The position numbers and the translations under genes are program-made. This document shows, in pieces, positions 8,697 to 16,521 of a stretch of DNA of 64,000 nt. Every line of letters begins with the position of its first letter. Position 1 is the first letter of the stretch. Under the pieces are notes generated by a model that was not told where the DNA came from, ran no database searches, and saw only the letters and a list, made by a program, of their open reading frames with translations. This DNA comes from Nocardioides sp. Root1257 (GTDB taxonomy: Bacteria; Actinomycetota; Actinomycetes; Propionibacteriales; Nocardioidaceae), in NCBI RefSeq assembly GCF_001425175.1, contig NZ_LMDV01000008.1, positions 418,351 to 482,350 on the forward strand. The letters run 5' to 3'.

Positions 8697-9416
8697 GTGG
8701 ACGAGTTGCTGGTGTCAGAGGGACGTGCTCTCAAGCACGTGCAGGTGCGTGAGTACGTGCGCTCTCTCGTCACGGGGGCGGCACCCGGTTCACCTGCACC
8801 CTCGGAACGCGAGCTGGTGCATCGGTTCGGGGTCGCCCGCATGACGGTGAGACAAGCGATGGATGCGCTCGTGGTCGAAGGACTGCTGGAGCGCATTCCC
8901 GGACGGGGCACCTTCGTGGCCCGTCCCCGACGGATGGCGAGCCGCCTGACGAGCTACACCGAGGAGATGTCGCGGCGCGGCCTGCTGGCCGAGTCGCAGA
9001 CGCTGCTCGCGCGGCGCGAGCAGGCCGGCCCCGGCGTGGCCCGGGCGCTCAACGTCAGCGAGGGCGACGCGGTGATCCACTGGCGTCGCCTGCGCCGGGC
9101 GGACGGGCAGCCGATGTGTCTCGAGGACGCCTACCTCAACGAGGTGCTGATCCCCGGCTTCCTGCAGAGCGGCATGCCGACCAGCCTGTACGACGCCCTC
9201 GAGTCGCGCGGGCTGCGGCCGACCTGGGCCGAGGACTCGATCAACGCGGACGTCGCGAACGACGAGGAGGCCGAGCACCTCGAGCTGACCCCGGGCGCCT
9301 CGGTGCTCCGGCACTCGCGTCGCGGCCTCTCGGGCGAGAAGGTCGTCGAGGTGTCGCGCACGGTCTACCGCGCCGACCGCTTCACGATGTGGTTGCAGGT
9401 CGGCGCCGAGGGCTGA
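8697..9416 (+). CDS. GntR family regulator, HutC subfamily with UTRA domain
   Basis: 239 aa. Residues about 14-75 form the winged helix of the GntR family: 'SERELVHRFGVARMTVRQAM' spans the recognition helix and 'IPGRGTFVA' the wing. Residues about 95-235 are a UTRA ligand-binding domain, seen in DasR, HutC and NagR and typically sensing phosphorylated sugars or other small molecules. TACAGT ends six nt before the GTG, which argues for a leaderless message and this start. No transport or catabolic gene follows; downstream genes are convergent. The divergent ABC transporter is the only obvious local target. Confidence 0.88.
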   Translation: MDELLVSEGRALKHVQVREYVRSLVTGAAPGSPAPSERELVHRFGVARMTVRQAMDALVVEGLLERIPGRGTFVARPRRMASRLTSYTEEMSRRGLLAESQTLLARREQAGPGVARALNVSEGDAVIHWRRLRRADGQPMCLEDAYLNEVLIPGFLQSGMPTSLYDALESRGLRPTWAEDSINADVANDEEAEHLELTPGASVLRHSRRGLSGEKVVEVSRTVYRADRFTMWLQVGAEG

Positions 9417-9419
9417 TCG

Positions 9420-9836
9420 TCACCTTCGGGTGACGCGCAGGGTCGACGTTCGCGACGTGGGCAACCACGGACCGTCGTCGGTCGGCTCGAACTCGATCAG
9501 GATCCGGTACGTGCCGGGCGCGTCCAGCCGTGGAGTGCGAAGCCGGGCGTGGTTGTGTCGCAGGGTCCGGGTCTGCTCCGACGTCCAGCCGGTGCGTGCG
9601 TGCGTGACGGTCATCGTGATGACACCGTGGACCTGAAGCGCGCCACGTGTCTTGACGGACACCACGACCGTAGCCCGGGCGGATCGCGCCACCTCTCGGT
9701 CGCCGGCGATCGAGAGCGTGGGTTGCCCGCAGGAGTCGGGGGAGTAGGGGCTCGGTTCGCACGCGGCCGCCGGGGAGGAGCCCAGCCAGACGAGCCCCGT
9801 GGTGACGAGCAGGATCAGGGCGAGAAGGCGGCGCAC
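9420..9836 (-). CDS. secreted hypothetical protein
   Basis: 138 aa. An N-terminal signal peptide is clear: Arg-Arg, a Leu/Ile/Val core and a likely 'SPAAA' cut site before Cys26. The mature part has two early cysteines that could form a disulfide, and a beta-rich region with alternating hydrophobic residues ('ATVVVSVKTRGALQVHGV') like an immunoglobulin-type fold. The start is GTG with CAGGAT six nt before it. I do not recognise the family. It ends 3 nt from the convergent GntR gene. Confidence 0.65.
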   Translation of the reverse strand: MRRLLALILLVTTGLVWLGSSPAAACEPSPYSPDSCGQPTLSIAGDREVARSARATVVVSVKTRGALQVHGVITMTVTHARTGWTSEQTRTLRHNHARLRTPRLDAPGTYRILIEFEPTDDGPWLPTSRTSTLRVTRR

Positions 9837-9872
9837 GGCGCCATCCTGCCCGCGATCGACGACGGCCGGAGG

Positions 9873-10223
9873 CTAACGGCCCAGGTCGCCGAGGGGCGCG
9901 ACGACGTCGCCGCTCTCCTCGCACACCCACACGGGGTCGGGGCCGCCGAGGTCGGGCTGGATGTAGAGCGCGTGCAGGGGCGCGTCGTCGCCGCAGCCGG
10001 AGCACAGCGGCCACCGGCCGACGGACTCGAAGAGCGCGTCCTGGACGTCCTGGGCGACCAGGCCGGCGATGTATTGAGCACCTTCGGGCCACTGCTCGGC
10101 CCACCACTTGCGTTGCGCGACCGCATCCTCGAGAGCCGAGACCGCCTCGGCCGTCGCCCGGCCGCGGGCCTGCAGGTCAGCGAGCACCCGAGCGCGCGCG
10201 TCGAACAGCAGGGCGTTGTCCAT
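9873..10223 (-). CDS. hypothetical protein with a CxxC pair
   Basis: 116 aa, soluble. The N-terminal two thirds are helical and charged; the C-terminal part has 'WPLCSGCGDDAPLHAL', a CxxC pair followed by a His, and a further Cys in 'VWVCEES'. That arrangement could bind a metal such as zinc. I do not recognise the family. The start chosen is the ATG at 10223 (complement), with a CATGAT hexamer six nt before it. It is divergent from cutC, with 73 nt between start codons. Confidence 0.6.
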   Translation of the reverse strand: MDNALLFDARARVLADLQARGRATAEAVSALEDAVAQRKWWAEQWPEGAQYIAGLVAQDVQDALFESVGRWPLCSGCGDDAPLHALYIQPDLGGPDPVWVCEESGDVVAPLGDLGR

Positions 10224-10296
10224 CCCCCCATCATGCCCCCGCACCGAAGCGGCGGGCCTCCCGCAGCGGATCGCCCACCCGCCGTACCCTGGCCGC

Positions 10297-11004
10297 ATGG
10301 GTGACGGCCTCCTCGAGGTGACCGTCCTCGACCCGCGAGATGTCGCCGGCGCGGAGGAGGGCGGTGCCGACCGCCTGCTCGTACGCAGTCCGACCGGGAT
10401 GTCGCCCGAGCCGGCGCTGGTCTCCGCGGTCTGCCACGAGACCGACCTCCCGGTGCACGCGGTGCTGCGGCTCAACGACACCTGGACGACGACCGGCGGC
10501 GAGCTGGCCCGGCTCGCGGGGCTCGGCGAGGACTACCTCGGCTCCGGTGCCGTCGGCGTCTCCTTCGGCTTCCTCGACGGACAGCTCGAGGTCGACGCCG
10601 AGGTGTGCGCGTACCTGTCGGGCCTGCTCCCGGGCGTCCCGTGGACCTTCGGCCGGGCGATCGACGACACCCTCGACCCCCGGCGCTCCTGGCGCCACCT
10701 GCTCGACCTCCCCGACCTCGCCGCCGTGCGCTCGGCGGGGTCGCCCCGTGGGCTCGACGTCGGGTTCGACGACCTGCTCGCGACGGCTCGGGACCCGCTC
10801 GTCGCCCGGATGCTGATGCCCGGGGGCGGTCTGATCGCCGAGCAGGTGCCGTGGTTCGTGCGCGCCGACGTCCGCCAGTTCCACCTCGGCCGCCAGGTCC
10901 GCCCCGGCGGATCGCTCAAGGCGTACGTCGACGCCGGCCACGTCCGGTCCTGGCGGCTGCTCGTCGACGACGCGCTCGAGCGGGCGGTCCGCTCCGTCGG
11001 ATGA
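10297..11004 (+). CDS. cutC: CutC family protein
   Basis: 235 aa, a TIM-barrel protein of the CutC family. Diagnostic blocks are 'EEGGADRLLVRS' near the start, 'LPVHAVLRL', 'PWTFGRAIDD', 'AVRSAGSPRGLD' and 'LMPGGGLIAEQVPWFVR'. CutC was named for copper tolerance in E. coli, but direct metal handling is disputed and its reaction is not established. TACCCT ends six nt before the ATG, suggesting a leaderless transcript. The stop overlaps the ATG of the DUF4031 gene (ATGA), so the two are translationally coupled. Confidence 0.82.
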   Translation: MGDGLLEVTVLDPRDVAGAEEGGADRLLVRSPTGMSPEPALVSAVCHETDLPVHAVLRLNDTWTTTGGELARLAGLGEDYLGSGAVGVSFGFLDGQLEVDAEVCAYLSGLLPGVPWTFGRAIDDTLDPRRSWRHLLDLPDLAAVRSAGSPRGLDVGFDDLLATARDPLVARMLMPGGGLIAEQVPWFVRADVRQFHLGRQVRPGGSLKAYVDAGHVRSWRLLVDDALERAVRSVG

Positions 11005-11264
11005 CCATCCTCATCGACCCGCCCAACGCGGCCGGGCACGGCCGGCTGTGGTCGCACCTCGCCAGCGACACGTCCTACGACGAGCTGCACGCCTTCGCCC
11101 GCACGCTCGACATCCCGCCGCGCGGCTTCGACCGCGACCACTACGACGTGCCGTCCGAGTGGTACGACTCCGTCGTCGCCGCGGGCGCCCTCCCCGTCAC
11201 GTCGCGCGAGCTCGTCTCCCGCCTCACCGCGGCCGGTCTGCGGCGCCGGAAGCGTAGTCCCTGA
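11001..11264 (+). CDS. DUF4031 domain protein
   Basis: 87 aa. The sequence matches the small DUF4031 family: it begins 'MTILIDPPNA', has 'WSHLASDTSYDELHAFA' and the 'GFDRDHYDVP' block, and ends in a basic tail. The function is unknown. The His/Asp/Tyr-rich centre suggests an enzyme or metal site, but that is only an impression. It overlaps cutC by ATGA. Its stop codon lies in the left arm of a long inverted repeat that also covers the stop of the convergent HD-domain gene. Confidence 0.8.
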   Translation: MTILIDPPNAAGHGRLWSHLASDTSYDELHAFARTLDIPPRGFDRDHYDVPSEWYDSVVAAGALPVTSRELVSRLTAAGLRRRKRSP

Positions 11265-11314
11265 CGAAATGGTCCTCCCGCCCGCTCAGGGTGGGCCGTT
11301 CCGTCAGGGACTAC
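11254..11314. terminator. bidirectional hairpin between convergent genes
   Basis: A perfect 13-bp inverted repeat (11254-11266 with 11302-11314) encloses a second, wobble-containing stem (CCCGCCC / GGGTGGG). Both flanking stop codons (11262-11264 on plus, 11311-11313 on minus) lie inside the outer arms. The symmetry suits a terminator working in both directions. There is no long T-tract. Confidence 0.65.
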
Positions 11315-11925
11315 TCCGGCGGCGCCAACGTCTCCAGCTCCCGCTCCACGTTGGCCCGGGCGTCGGCCTCCCAGGCGTCGCGGGCGTACGCCGTGTGGAA
11401 GAGGTGCGGCTTGGCGAGCAGGTCGCGCAGGATCGTGGCCCGCCCGGCGGCGAACGCGTCGTCGGGGACCGCGGCGTACTCCGACCGCACCGACGCGGTG
11501 TACTCGTCGTACCGTTCCGGCGGCGCCGCCAGGATCGCGAGGTCGGCGTCGGAGAGAGCGCAGCCGTTGACGTCGTCGTCGGCGGGCTGGTGGTGCTCGG
11601 TCATCAGCACCAGGCGGACCACCTCGTCCACGACCGCCTGGTCGACCAGCGTCGGCAGCGCCTCGGCCGCCCACGCCGCCGAGCGCTTCTCGGCGTCCGG
11701 CTGCGCGTCGTAGACGCTGTCGTGGAACCACGCGGCGAGCAGCACCGCCATCCGGTCGAACTCCACGCCGTGCGCCGACAGCTCGTGCACCCGGTCGAGG
11801 ACCTCACCGAGGTGCCGGCCGTCGTGGTAGCGCCGGTCGGGGTGGTCGTAGGACGCGACCAGCTGGGCGCCGAGGGGACGGGCTCCGGGCAACGGCCAGG
11901 CGAGGAGGAGGTCCACGCGGTGCAT
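11311..11925 (-). CDS. HD-domain metal-dependent phosphohydrolase, predicted
   Basis: 204 aa. The HD signature is seen as 'RRYHDGRHLGEVL' near the start, then 'AAWFHDSVYD' (the HD pair) and 'VLMTEHHQP' further on, the order expected for small HD phosphohydrolases that use a divalent metal. These act on nucleotides or related phosphate esters; the substrate here is unknown. DUF4031 and HD proteins are recurrent neighbours in actinobacteria, and here they converge across a shared hairpin. Confidence 0.82.
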   Translation of the reverse strand: MHRVDLLLAWPLPGARPLGAQLVASYDHPDRRYHDGRHLGEVLDRVHELSAHGVEFDRMAVLLAAWFHDSVYDAQPDAEKRSAAWAAEALPTLVDQAVVDEVVRLVLMTEHHQPADDDVNGCALSDADLAILAAPPERYDEYTASVRSEYAAVPDDAFAAGRATILRDLLAKPHLFHTAYARDAWEADARANVERELETLAPPE

Positions 11926-11967
11926 TCAAGACCCCCGGGCCTCCGACGCGCTAGCGTGTCGTACCCC

Positions 11968-11981
11968 AGGAACGTGTTCTA
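11968..11981. promoter_or_regulatory. KstR-like operator before the steroid isomerase
   Basis: The 14-mer AGGAACGTGTTCTA fits the KstR half-site pattern TnnAACnnGTTnnA at every defined position but the first. It lies just downstream of a possible -10 hexamer TAGCGT (11952-11957) and 17 nt before the ATG, a good place for repression. KstR represses cholesterol-catabolism genes in mycolic-acid actinobacteria and relatives. Confidence 0.55.
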
Positions 11982-11998
11982 GGTCGAGGAGACACCGC

Positions 11999-12373
11999 AT
12001 GCCCGCCAGTCCGGACCGCATCCGCCAGGTCGTCGACGACTACATCCGTCTCGTCGGCACCGGCACCGCCGACGAGGTCGTCGCGCTGTACGCCGCGGAC
12101 GCCACCGTCGAGGACCCGGTCGGCTCCGACGTGCGCCACGGGCACGCCGCGATCCGCGAGTTCTACGCCGGTCTCGAGGGGCTCCAGCAGGAGACGCGCC
12201 TGATCACCGCGCGCATCGCGGGCGGCGAGGCCAGCTTCCTCTTCGAGATCATCACGCGCGCCGGCGACAAGACCTACACGCTCGCGCCGATCGACGCGAT
12301 GACGTTCGACGACGACGGCCTGATCACCACCATGCGCGCCTACTGGGGCGACGCCGACATGGCGATCAGCTGA
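11999..12373 (+). CDS. steroid delta-isomerase (ketosteroid isomerase)
   Basis: 124 aa, the size of bacterial ketosteroid isomerases, which shift the delta-5 double bond of 3-ketosteroids to delta-4. The likeness to the Comamonas enzyme is strong: 'DATVEDPVGS', 'AAIREFYA' and 'APIDAMTF' are in the same order. Catalytic residues are all in place: Tyr15, the base Asp39 and Asp99, equivalent to Tyr14, Asp38 and Asp99. GAGGAG precedes the ATG. No other steroid gene is in the window, but the KstR-like box upstream would link it to a steroid regulon elsewhere. A general NTF2-like protein is the alternative, less likely given the conserved triad. Confidence 0.85.
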   Translation: MPASPDRIRQVVDDYIRLVGTGTADEVVALYAADATVEDPVGSDVRHGHAAIREFYAGLEGLQQETRLITARIAGGEASFLFEIITRAGDKTYTLAPIDAMTFDDDGLITTMRAYWGDADMAIS

Positions 12374-12374
12374 C

Positions 12375-13607
12375 TCAGGGCCAGCAGGCTTCCTGATCCT
12401 GCTGCGCGGCGGGCAGGTGCGGCAGCGGGACGCTCCCGAGGTCGGCGTCGCGGCCGGTCGTGATCGAGAACGCGCCGGTCGTGAACTTGCCGTACTTGCA
12501 GTAGTGCGTGGTCTGGCCGAGGTACGGCGAGTACGCACCCGGCTGCGCGACGACGGTCATGCCGCCCTGCGTGGTCAGCTGGCCGGCGAACGAGAACTCG
12601 CCGGAGCCGTTCGTCGTGGTGGAGCCGCGCTGCGCGCCGGTCTTGTCGAAGAGCAGCACCTGCGCGCCGGAGAGCGGGTAGCTCGGGTCCTTGGCGTCGA
12701 CCACGACACCGGACACCGAGGCGCCCCTCTTCGTGAGGCGGTAGCTGCCGAAGGCGACCTTGCCGGGACGGACGACGCCGCCGTGGACCGAGCCGGTGCT
12801 GGCCAGGTAGCTGCCGACGCCGGGCACGACGATCTTGTAGCGACCCGGGAAGAGGCCCTGGAACGACGCCGAGCCGTGCTTCGCGTTCGCGCTCCAGAAC
12901 TGGCCGTTCGCCTTGCTGACCACGGTGACGTTGACCCGCTTGGTGATCGGCTGGTCGCCGGCGTACAGGTCGACCAGGAGCCGGCCGGCGGGCTTCGTCA
13001 GCCTGATCGCGACGTTGCTGGCCCTGCCGGGCTTCAGCCCCGGGACCCACAGGCTCTTGCCGACGAACTTCTTGGTGCGGTCATAGGTGAAGACCGAGTA
13101 GCTCCCGGCCGGGAGGCCGCCGAGGGCGAACTGGCCCTTGCCGTTGGCCTTCACCTCGAAGGACTGCTCGGAGGCGTTCGCCGCCACGACCCGCGCACCC
13201 TTGGCGACCTTGCCGCCGGCCTGCACGGTGCCGGTGATCGCCGCGCCGGGGCGCATCCGCACGCTCTTGGTCACCGTGCGACCGGCCCGGACCGTCACCT
13301 TGATGTTGGTCGGCGCGGCCTTGGTGACGTCGTACGCCGGGCGCTGGTCGACGAACTGGATCCAGTACGTGCCCGGCGGCAGCGTCAGCGAGTAGGAGCC
13401 GCCGGTCTGCTTGCGCTTGCCGAGGTAGGTCCAGTCCTTGGTGAACCACTGCATGACGACCTTCGGCGTGGTGCCGTGGGCGCCGTAGATGCCGCCACGG
13501 ACCTTGCCGGTCGCTGCAGCGTCAGCGGGGGCCTGGAACGCGAGCATCGAGGCGACGAGCGTCACCACGACCACGAGAGAAGCGCGAAACCTTCGGGTAG
13601 GGAGCAT
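12375..13607 (-). CDS. secreted protein with carboxypeptidase-regulatory-like repeats
   Basis: 410 aa. A signal peptide (about 1-30, ending in an Ala-rich cut site) is followed by at least four beta-sandwich units of about 80-95 residues. Each contains a 'G...PAGSYSVF'-like turn ('LPPGTYWIQF', 'LPAGSYSVFTY', 'LFPGRYKIV'), the mark of carboxypeptidase-regulatory-like or prealbumin-type folds. These units bind or scaffold at the cell surface and carry no catalytic residues. Two late cysteines ('HYCKYG', 'EACWP') may pair. TAGGCT lies six nt before the ATG, so the transcript is probably leaderless. It converges on the isomerase gene, with the two stops 1 nt apart. Confidence 0.75.
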   Translation of the reverse strand: MLPTRRFRASLVVVVTLVASMLAFQAPADAAATGKVRGGIYGAHGTTPKVVMQWFTKDWTYLGKRKQTGGSYSLTLPPGTYWIQFVDQRPAYDVTKAAPTNIKVTVRAGRTVTKSVRMRPGAAITGTVQAGGKVAKGARVVAANASEQSFEVKANGKGQFALGGLPAGSYSVFTYDRTKKFVGKSLWVPGLKPGRASNVAIRLTKPAGRLLVDLYAGDQPITKRVNVTVVSKANGQFWSANAKHGSASFQGLFPGRYKIVVPGVGSYLASTGSVHGGVVRPGKVAFGSYRLTKRGASVSGVVVDAKDPSYPLSGAQVLLFDKTGAQRGSTTTNGSGEFSFAGQLTTQGGMTVVAQPGAYSPYLGQTTHYCKYGKFTTGAFSITTGRDADLGSVPLPHLPAAQQDQEACWP

Positions 13608-13663
13608 GGTCCCAGCCTAAGTCGGCTCGCTTGAGGTCCCCCAAAGATCGCCTCAGGCTTCGC

Positions 13664-14545
13664 TCAAGACGGGTGAGCGCGCTCACCCTGCCGCTCACGT
13701 GGCGTCATCGCCCACCGGATCGTGCCGGTCGCGACGCCGCCCAGCGCGCGCACGACGGTGCGCTCCGACACCGGGAACCACGGCAGCCGGAGCGGGCGAC
13801 GGGTCCAGCGCGGCATCAGGCCGACGGCGGCGGCCGCGATCACGCCGTACGGCGCCCGCGCGGGCAGCGGCAGGGGCGGGCGCAGCAGCAGGTAGCCCAC
13901 GGTCGCGCGGGCCTCCGGGGTGCTGCGCAGCTCGGGACGGTACGCCGCGATGGTGGCCGCCAGCTCCGCCTCGGTGGTCGGCGGATCGAGCACACCGAGT
14001 CGGCGCGCGACCTCGGCGGTCTGCGCGACGTACTCGTCCCGCTCCGCGCCGGTCAGCGGTTCGCGCCCGTAGACGGTGTGCGCCCGCAGGAAGCTGTCGA
14101 CCTCGGCGACGTGCACCCACGCGAGCAGGTGCGGGTCGGACGCGGCGTACGGCGTGCCGTCGGGCATCGTCCCGACGATCCGCTCGTGGATCGTGCGCAC
14201 CGCGGTGACCGCCTGGGCGGCGTCGTCGGCGGTCCCGAAGGTCGTCACCGCGATGAAGCGGCTGGTCCGGGCGAGCCGGCCCCAGGCGTCGTGGCGGTAG
14301 TCGGAGTGCTCCGCGACGCCGCGCATCGCGGACGGGTGCAGTGTCTGCAGGAGCAGGGCGCGCAGCCCGCCGATGAACATCGACGCGTCGCCGTGCACCC
14401 GGGTGATCGGGCTGCCCGGCTCGAACCACCGCGGACCGGGGCGGTTGTGGATCCGGTCGGCGTGCTTCGCGCCGTCGGGACCGGCGACCCGGGCGAACAG
14501 CTGCTCGCCGATCCGGTCGCGGACGAGAGGGAGGACGCTTGCCAC
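13664..14545 (-). CDS. oxygenase MpaB family protein (DUF2236)
   Basis: About 293 aa. The DUF2236/MpaB signature is clear: 'LRALLLQTLHPSAMRGVAEH' followed by 'RLARTSRFIAVTTFG', and 'LLAWVHVAEVDSFL' with conserved His residues that are proposed to bind heme or metal in this family. Fungal MpaB cleaves a farnesyl chain oxidatively; the role of the many actinobacterial paralogues is unknown. Two GTG codons are adjacent; the second (14545) sits six nt behind TAGGGT, the spacing seen at other leaderless genes here, so I prefer it over 14548. Divergent from the secreted hydrolase. Confidence 0.85.
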   Translation of the reverse strand: MASVLPLVRDRIGEQLFARVAGPDGAKHADRIHNRPGPRWFEPGSPITRVHGDASMFIGGLRALLLQTLHPSAMRGVAEHSDYRHDAWGRLARTSRFIAVTTFGTADDAAQAVTAVRTIHERIVGTMPDGTPYAASDPHLLAWVHVAEVDSFLRAHTVYGREPLTGAERDEYVAQTAEVARRLGVLDPPTTEAELAATIAAYRPELRSTPEARATVGYLLLRPPLPLPARAPYGVIAAAAVGLMPRWTRRPLRLPWFPVSERTVVRALGGVATGTIRWAMTPRERQGERAHPS

Positions 14546-14575
14546 CACCCGACCCTACGGGGTCTGATCTACCCC

Positions 14576-16168
14576 ATGCTCACGAAGAAGGTGGCGGCCG
14601 CGGTCGCCGGGATCCTCACGGCTGGACTCGTTGCGGTCGTGCCGCTGAACGCACCGACGGCGGTAGGCGGGTCGCCGGAGGCCGCCTCAGCAGCGGCTCC
14701 GGCCATCAGCTGGGGCCGGTGCAAGGACCCGGACCTGCGCAAGGCGAAGGCCCAGTGCGGCACCCTCGTCGTGCCGCTCGACCACGCCGATCCGACCGGC
14801 CCCACCGTCTCGCTGGCCGTCTCGCGGGTGCTGCACACGCGCGGCCCCTTCCGCGGCGCCGTCTTCACGAATCCCGGCGGCCCGGGCAGCGACGGCACCT
14901 GGCTCGCGCCGTACGGCAAGTACGTGCCGCGCAAGGTCGGCCTGACCTACGACTGGTACGGCGTCGACCCGCGCGGCACCGGAGCGAGCCGCCCGCTGCT
15001 CACCTGCGACAGCAGGTACTTCGGCTGGGACCGCCCCGACTACGTGCCGACCAGCGCGAAGATCATGAAGTACTGGCGGCACACGACGGAGAAGTACGCG
15101 AAGGACTGCGGTCGGGCCGGTGCGAAGCGGCTCCTCGGCCACGTGCGGACCACGGACACCGCCACCGACTTCGACCTGCTCCGCCAGGCCATCGGCGTCG
15201 ACAAGGTCACCTTCTTCGGCTTCTCCTACGGGACCTACCTCGCGCAGGTCTACGCGACGCTCTTCCCCGACCACGTGCAGGCGCTGATCATGGACGGCGT
15301 CATCGACCCCGACCGCGTCTTCTACCAGTCCAACCTCGACCAGGACCCGGCCTTCCAGAAGTCGTTCAACGCCTTCCTCGCCTGGGTCGGCAAGCACGCG
15401 TCGACCTACCACCTCGGCCGCGGCCGCAAGGCGGTCGAGCGCACGTACGAGCACCTGCGCGCCCGCCTGAAGCGGCACCCGGCCGGCGGCAAGGTCGGGC
15501 CGGACGAGCTCGACGACGCCCTGCTGAACGCCGGCTACTACAACGGCTACTACCCGTACGTCGCCGATGCCCTCGCCGCGCTCGTCAACGACGGCGACCC
15601 GGCCGGGATCAAGCAGCTCTACCGGAGCTCGAACCCGGTCGGGAAGGCCGCGGACAACAGCTTCGCGATGTACCTCGCCGTCCAGTGCACCGACGCCGTG
15701 TGGCCGACGGACTGGAAGACCTGGCGCGACGACAGTCGCCGGCTGGACCGCAAGGCGCCGTTCCTCACCTGGGCCAACAACTGGTTCAACGCGCCGTGCC
15801 GCACCTGGCCGGTGGCCGGGACCCCGCGGGTCGACGTGACCGGCGCCGGCCTCGACGACGTGCCGGTGCTGCTGCTCAGCGAGACCCACGACCCGGCGAC
15901 GCCGTACGCAGGGGCGCTCGCGGCGCGCCGGATCTTCCCGAGCGCCCGCCTGGTCGCCGGGGTCGGCGGCTACTCCCACGCGGTGTCACTCTCGGGCGTC
16001 GCCTGCACCGACAACGCGATCGCGAACGTGCTCGAGGACGGCTCGCTCCCGGCCCGCCGGGCCGGCAACCGCGCCGACAAGGAGTGCCGCCCGCTGGCGC
16101 CCCCGGAGCCGCCGAAGCAGAACGCCCGCCTGGCGCTCCCGCAGCACCGGACCTGGTGGGGGCGGTAG
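14576..16168 (+). CDS. secreted alpha/beta hydrolase, tripeptidyl-aminopeptidase-like
   Basis: 530 aa. After a signal peptide (about 1-40) comes the fold of the SlpD/SlpE-type proteases: 'CGTLVVPLDHADP', the oxyanion block 'FTNPGGPGSDG', the nucleophile elbow 'GFSYGTYLAQ' (Ser in GFSYG), and a C-terminal domain with the acid in 'ETHDPATPY' and the histidine in 'GGYSHAVSL'. These enzymes release tripeptides or cleave p-nitroanilide-like substrates outside the cell. Several cysteines fit an exported protein. Its stop is followed at once by the 135-bp tandem repeat region. Confidence 0.88.
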   Translation: MLTKKVAAAVAGILTAGLVAVVPLNAPTAVGGSPEAASAAAPAISWGRCKDPDLRKAKAQCGTLVVPLDHADPTGPTVSLAVSRVLHTRGPFRGAVFTNPGGPGSDGTWLAPYGKYVPRKVGLTYDWYGVDPRGTGASRPLLTCDSRYFGWDRPDYVPTSAKIMKYWRHTTEKYAKDCGRAGAKRLLGHVRTTDTATDFDLLRQAIGVDKVTFFGFSYGTYLAQVYATLFPDHVQALIMDGVIDPDRVFYQSNLDQDPAFQKSFNAFLAWVGKHASTYHLGRGRKAVERTYEHLRARLKRHPAGGKVGPDELDDALLNAGYYNGYYPYVADALAALVNDGDPAGIKQLYRSSNPVGKAADNSFAMYLAVQCTDAVWPTDWKTWRDDSRRLDRKAPFLTWANNWFNAPCRTWPVAGTPRVDVTGAGLDDVPVLLLSETHDPATPYAGALAARRIFPSARLVAGVGGYSHAVSLSGVACTDNAIANVLEDGSLPARRAGNRADKECRPLAPPEPPKQNARLALPQHRTWWGR

Positions 16169-16180
16169 GTGCCACGGGGC

Positions 16181-16500
16181 GGCGTGTCTGCGGGTTTTGG
16201 CGGTCAGCCGGTGAAACCCGCAGGCACGCCGGCGCGAGCTGGCCGTCCGCTCGCCTGTCAGCCAAGACCTGCACGACGCGCCGTACGTCGCCGGCGTGTT
16301 GTGCGGGTTCCGGCTGACGGGTGTCCGGGTTTTGGCGGTCAGCCGGTGAAACCCGCAGACGCGCCGTACGGCCCCGACGATCTGGTGACCTGTCAGCCAA
16401 GACCCGTACGACGCGCCGTACGTCGCCCGCGTGTCGTGCGGGTTGTGGCTGACGGGTGTGCGGGTTTTGGCGGTCAGCCGGTGAAACCCGCAGACACGCC
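16181..16500. repeat. 135-bp tandem repeat with palindromic core, 2.4 copies
   Basis: The 353-nt gap 16169-16521 has no convincing gene and is filled by this array. A 50-bp palindromic unit occurs at 16181-16230, 16316-16365 and 16451-16500, exactly 135 bp apart. In the first copy, 17-nt arms (16181-16197, 16214-16230) match at 16 of 17 positions. Between the copies lies a second 85-bp unit, also with inverted repeats (TCAGCC / GGCTGA, and ACCCGTACGAC against a near-complement). The array lies between convergent genes, so each palindrome could act as a two-way terminator. Confidence 0.9.
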
Positions 16501-16521
16501 GCCCCCGAGCACCAACCAGAC

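Noticed and set aside
11001..11264. DUF4031 gene as part of a toxin-antitoxin pair with the HD gene
   Set aside because: The genes converge, have separate promoters and are not overlapping small ORFs; both families occur alone widely.
16181..16500. Possible CRISPR array
   Set aside because: Only three 50-bp units, and the spacers are repeats of each other, not unique; no cas genes.
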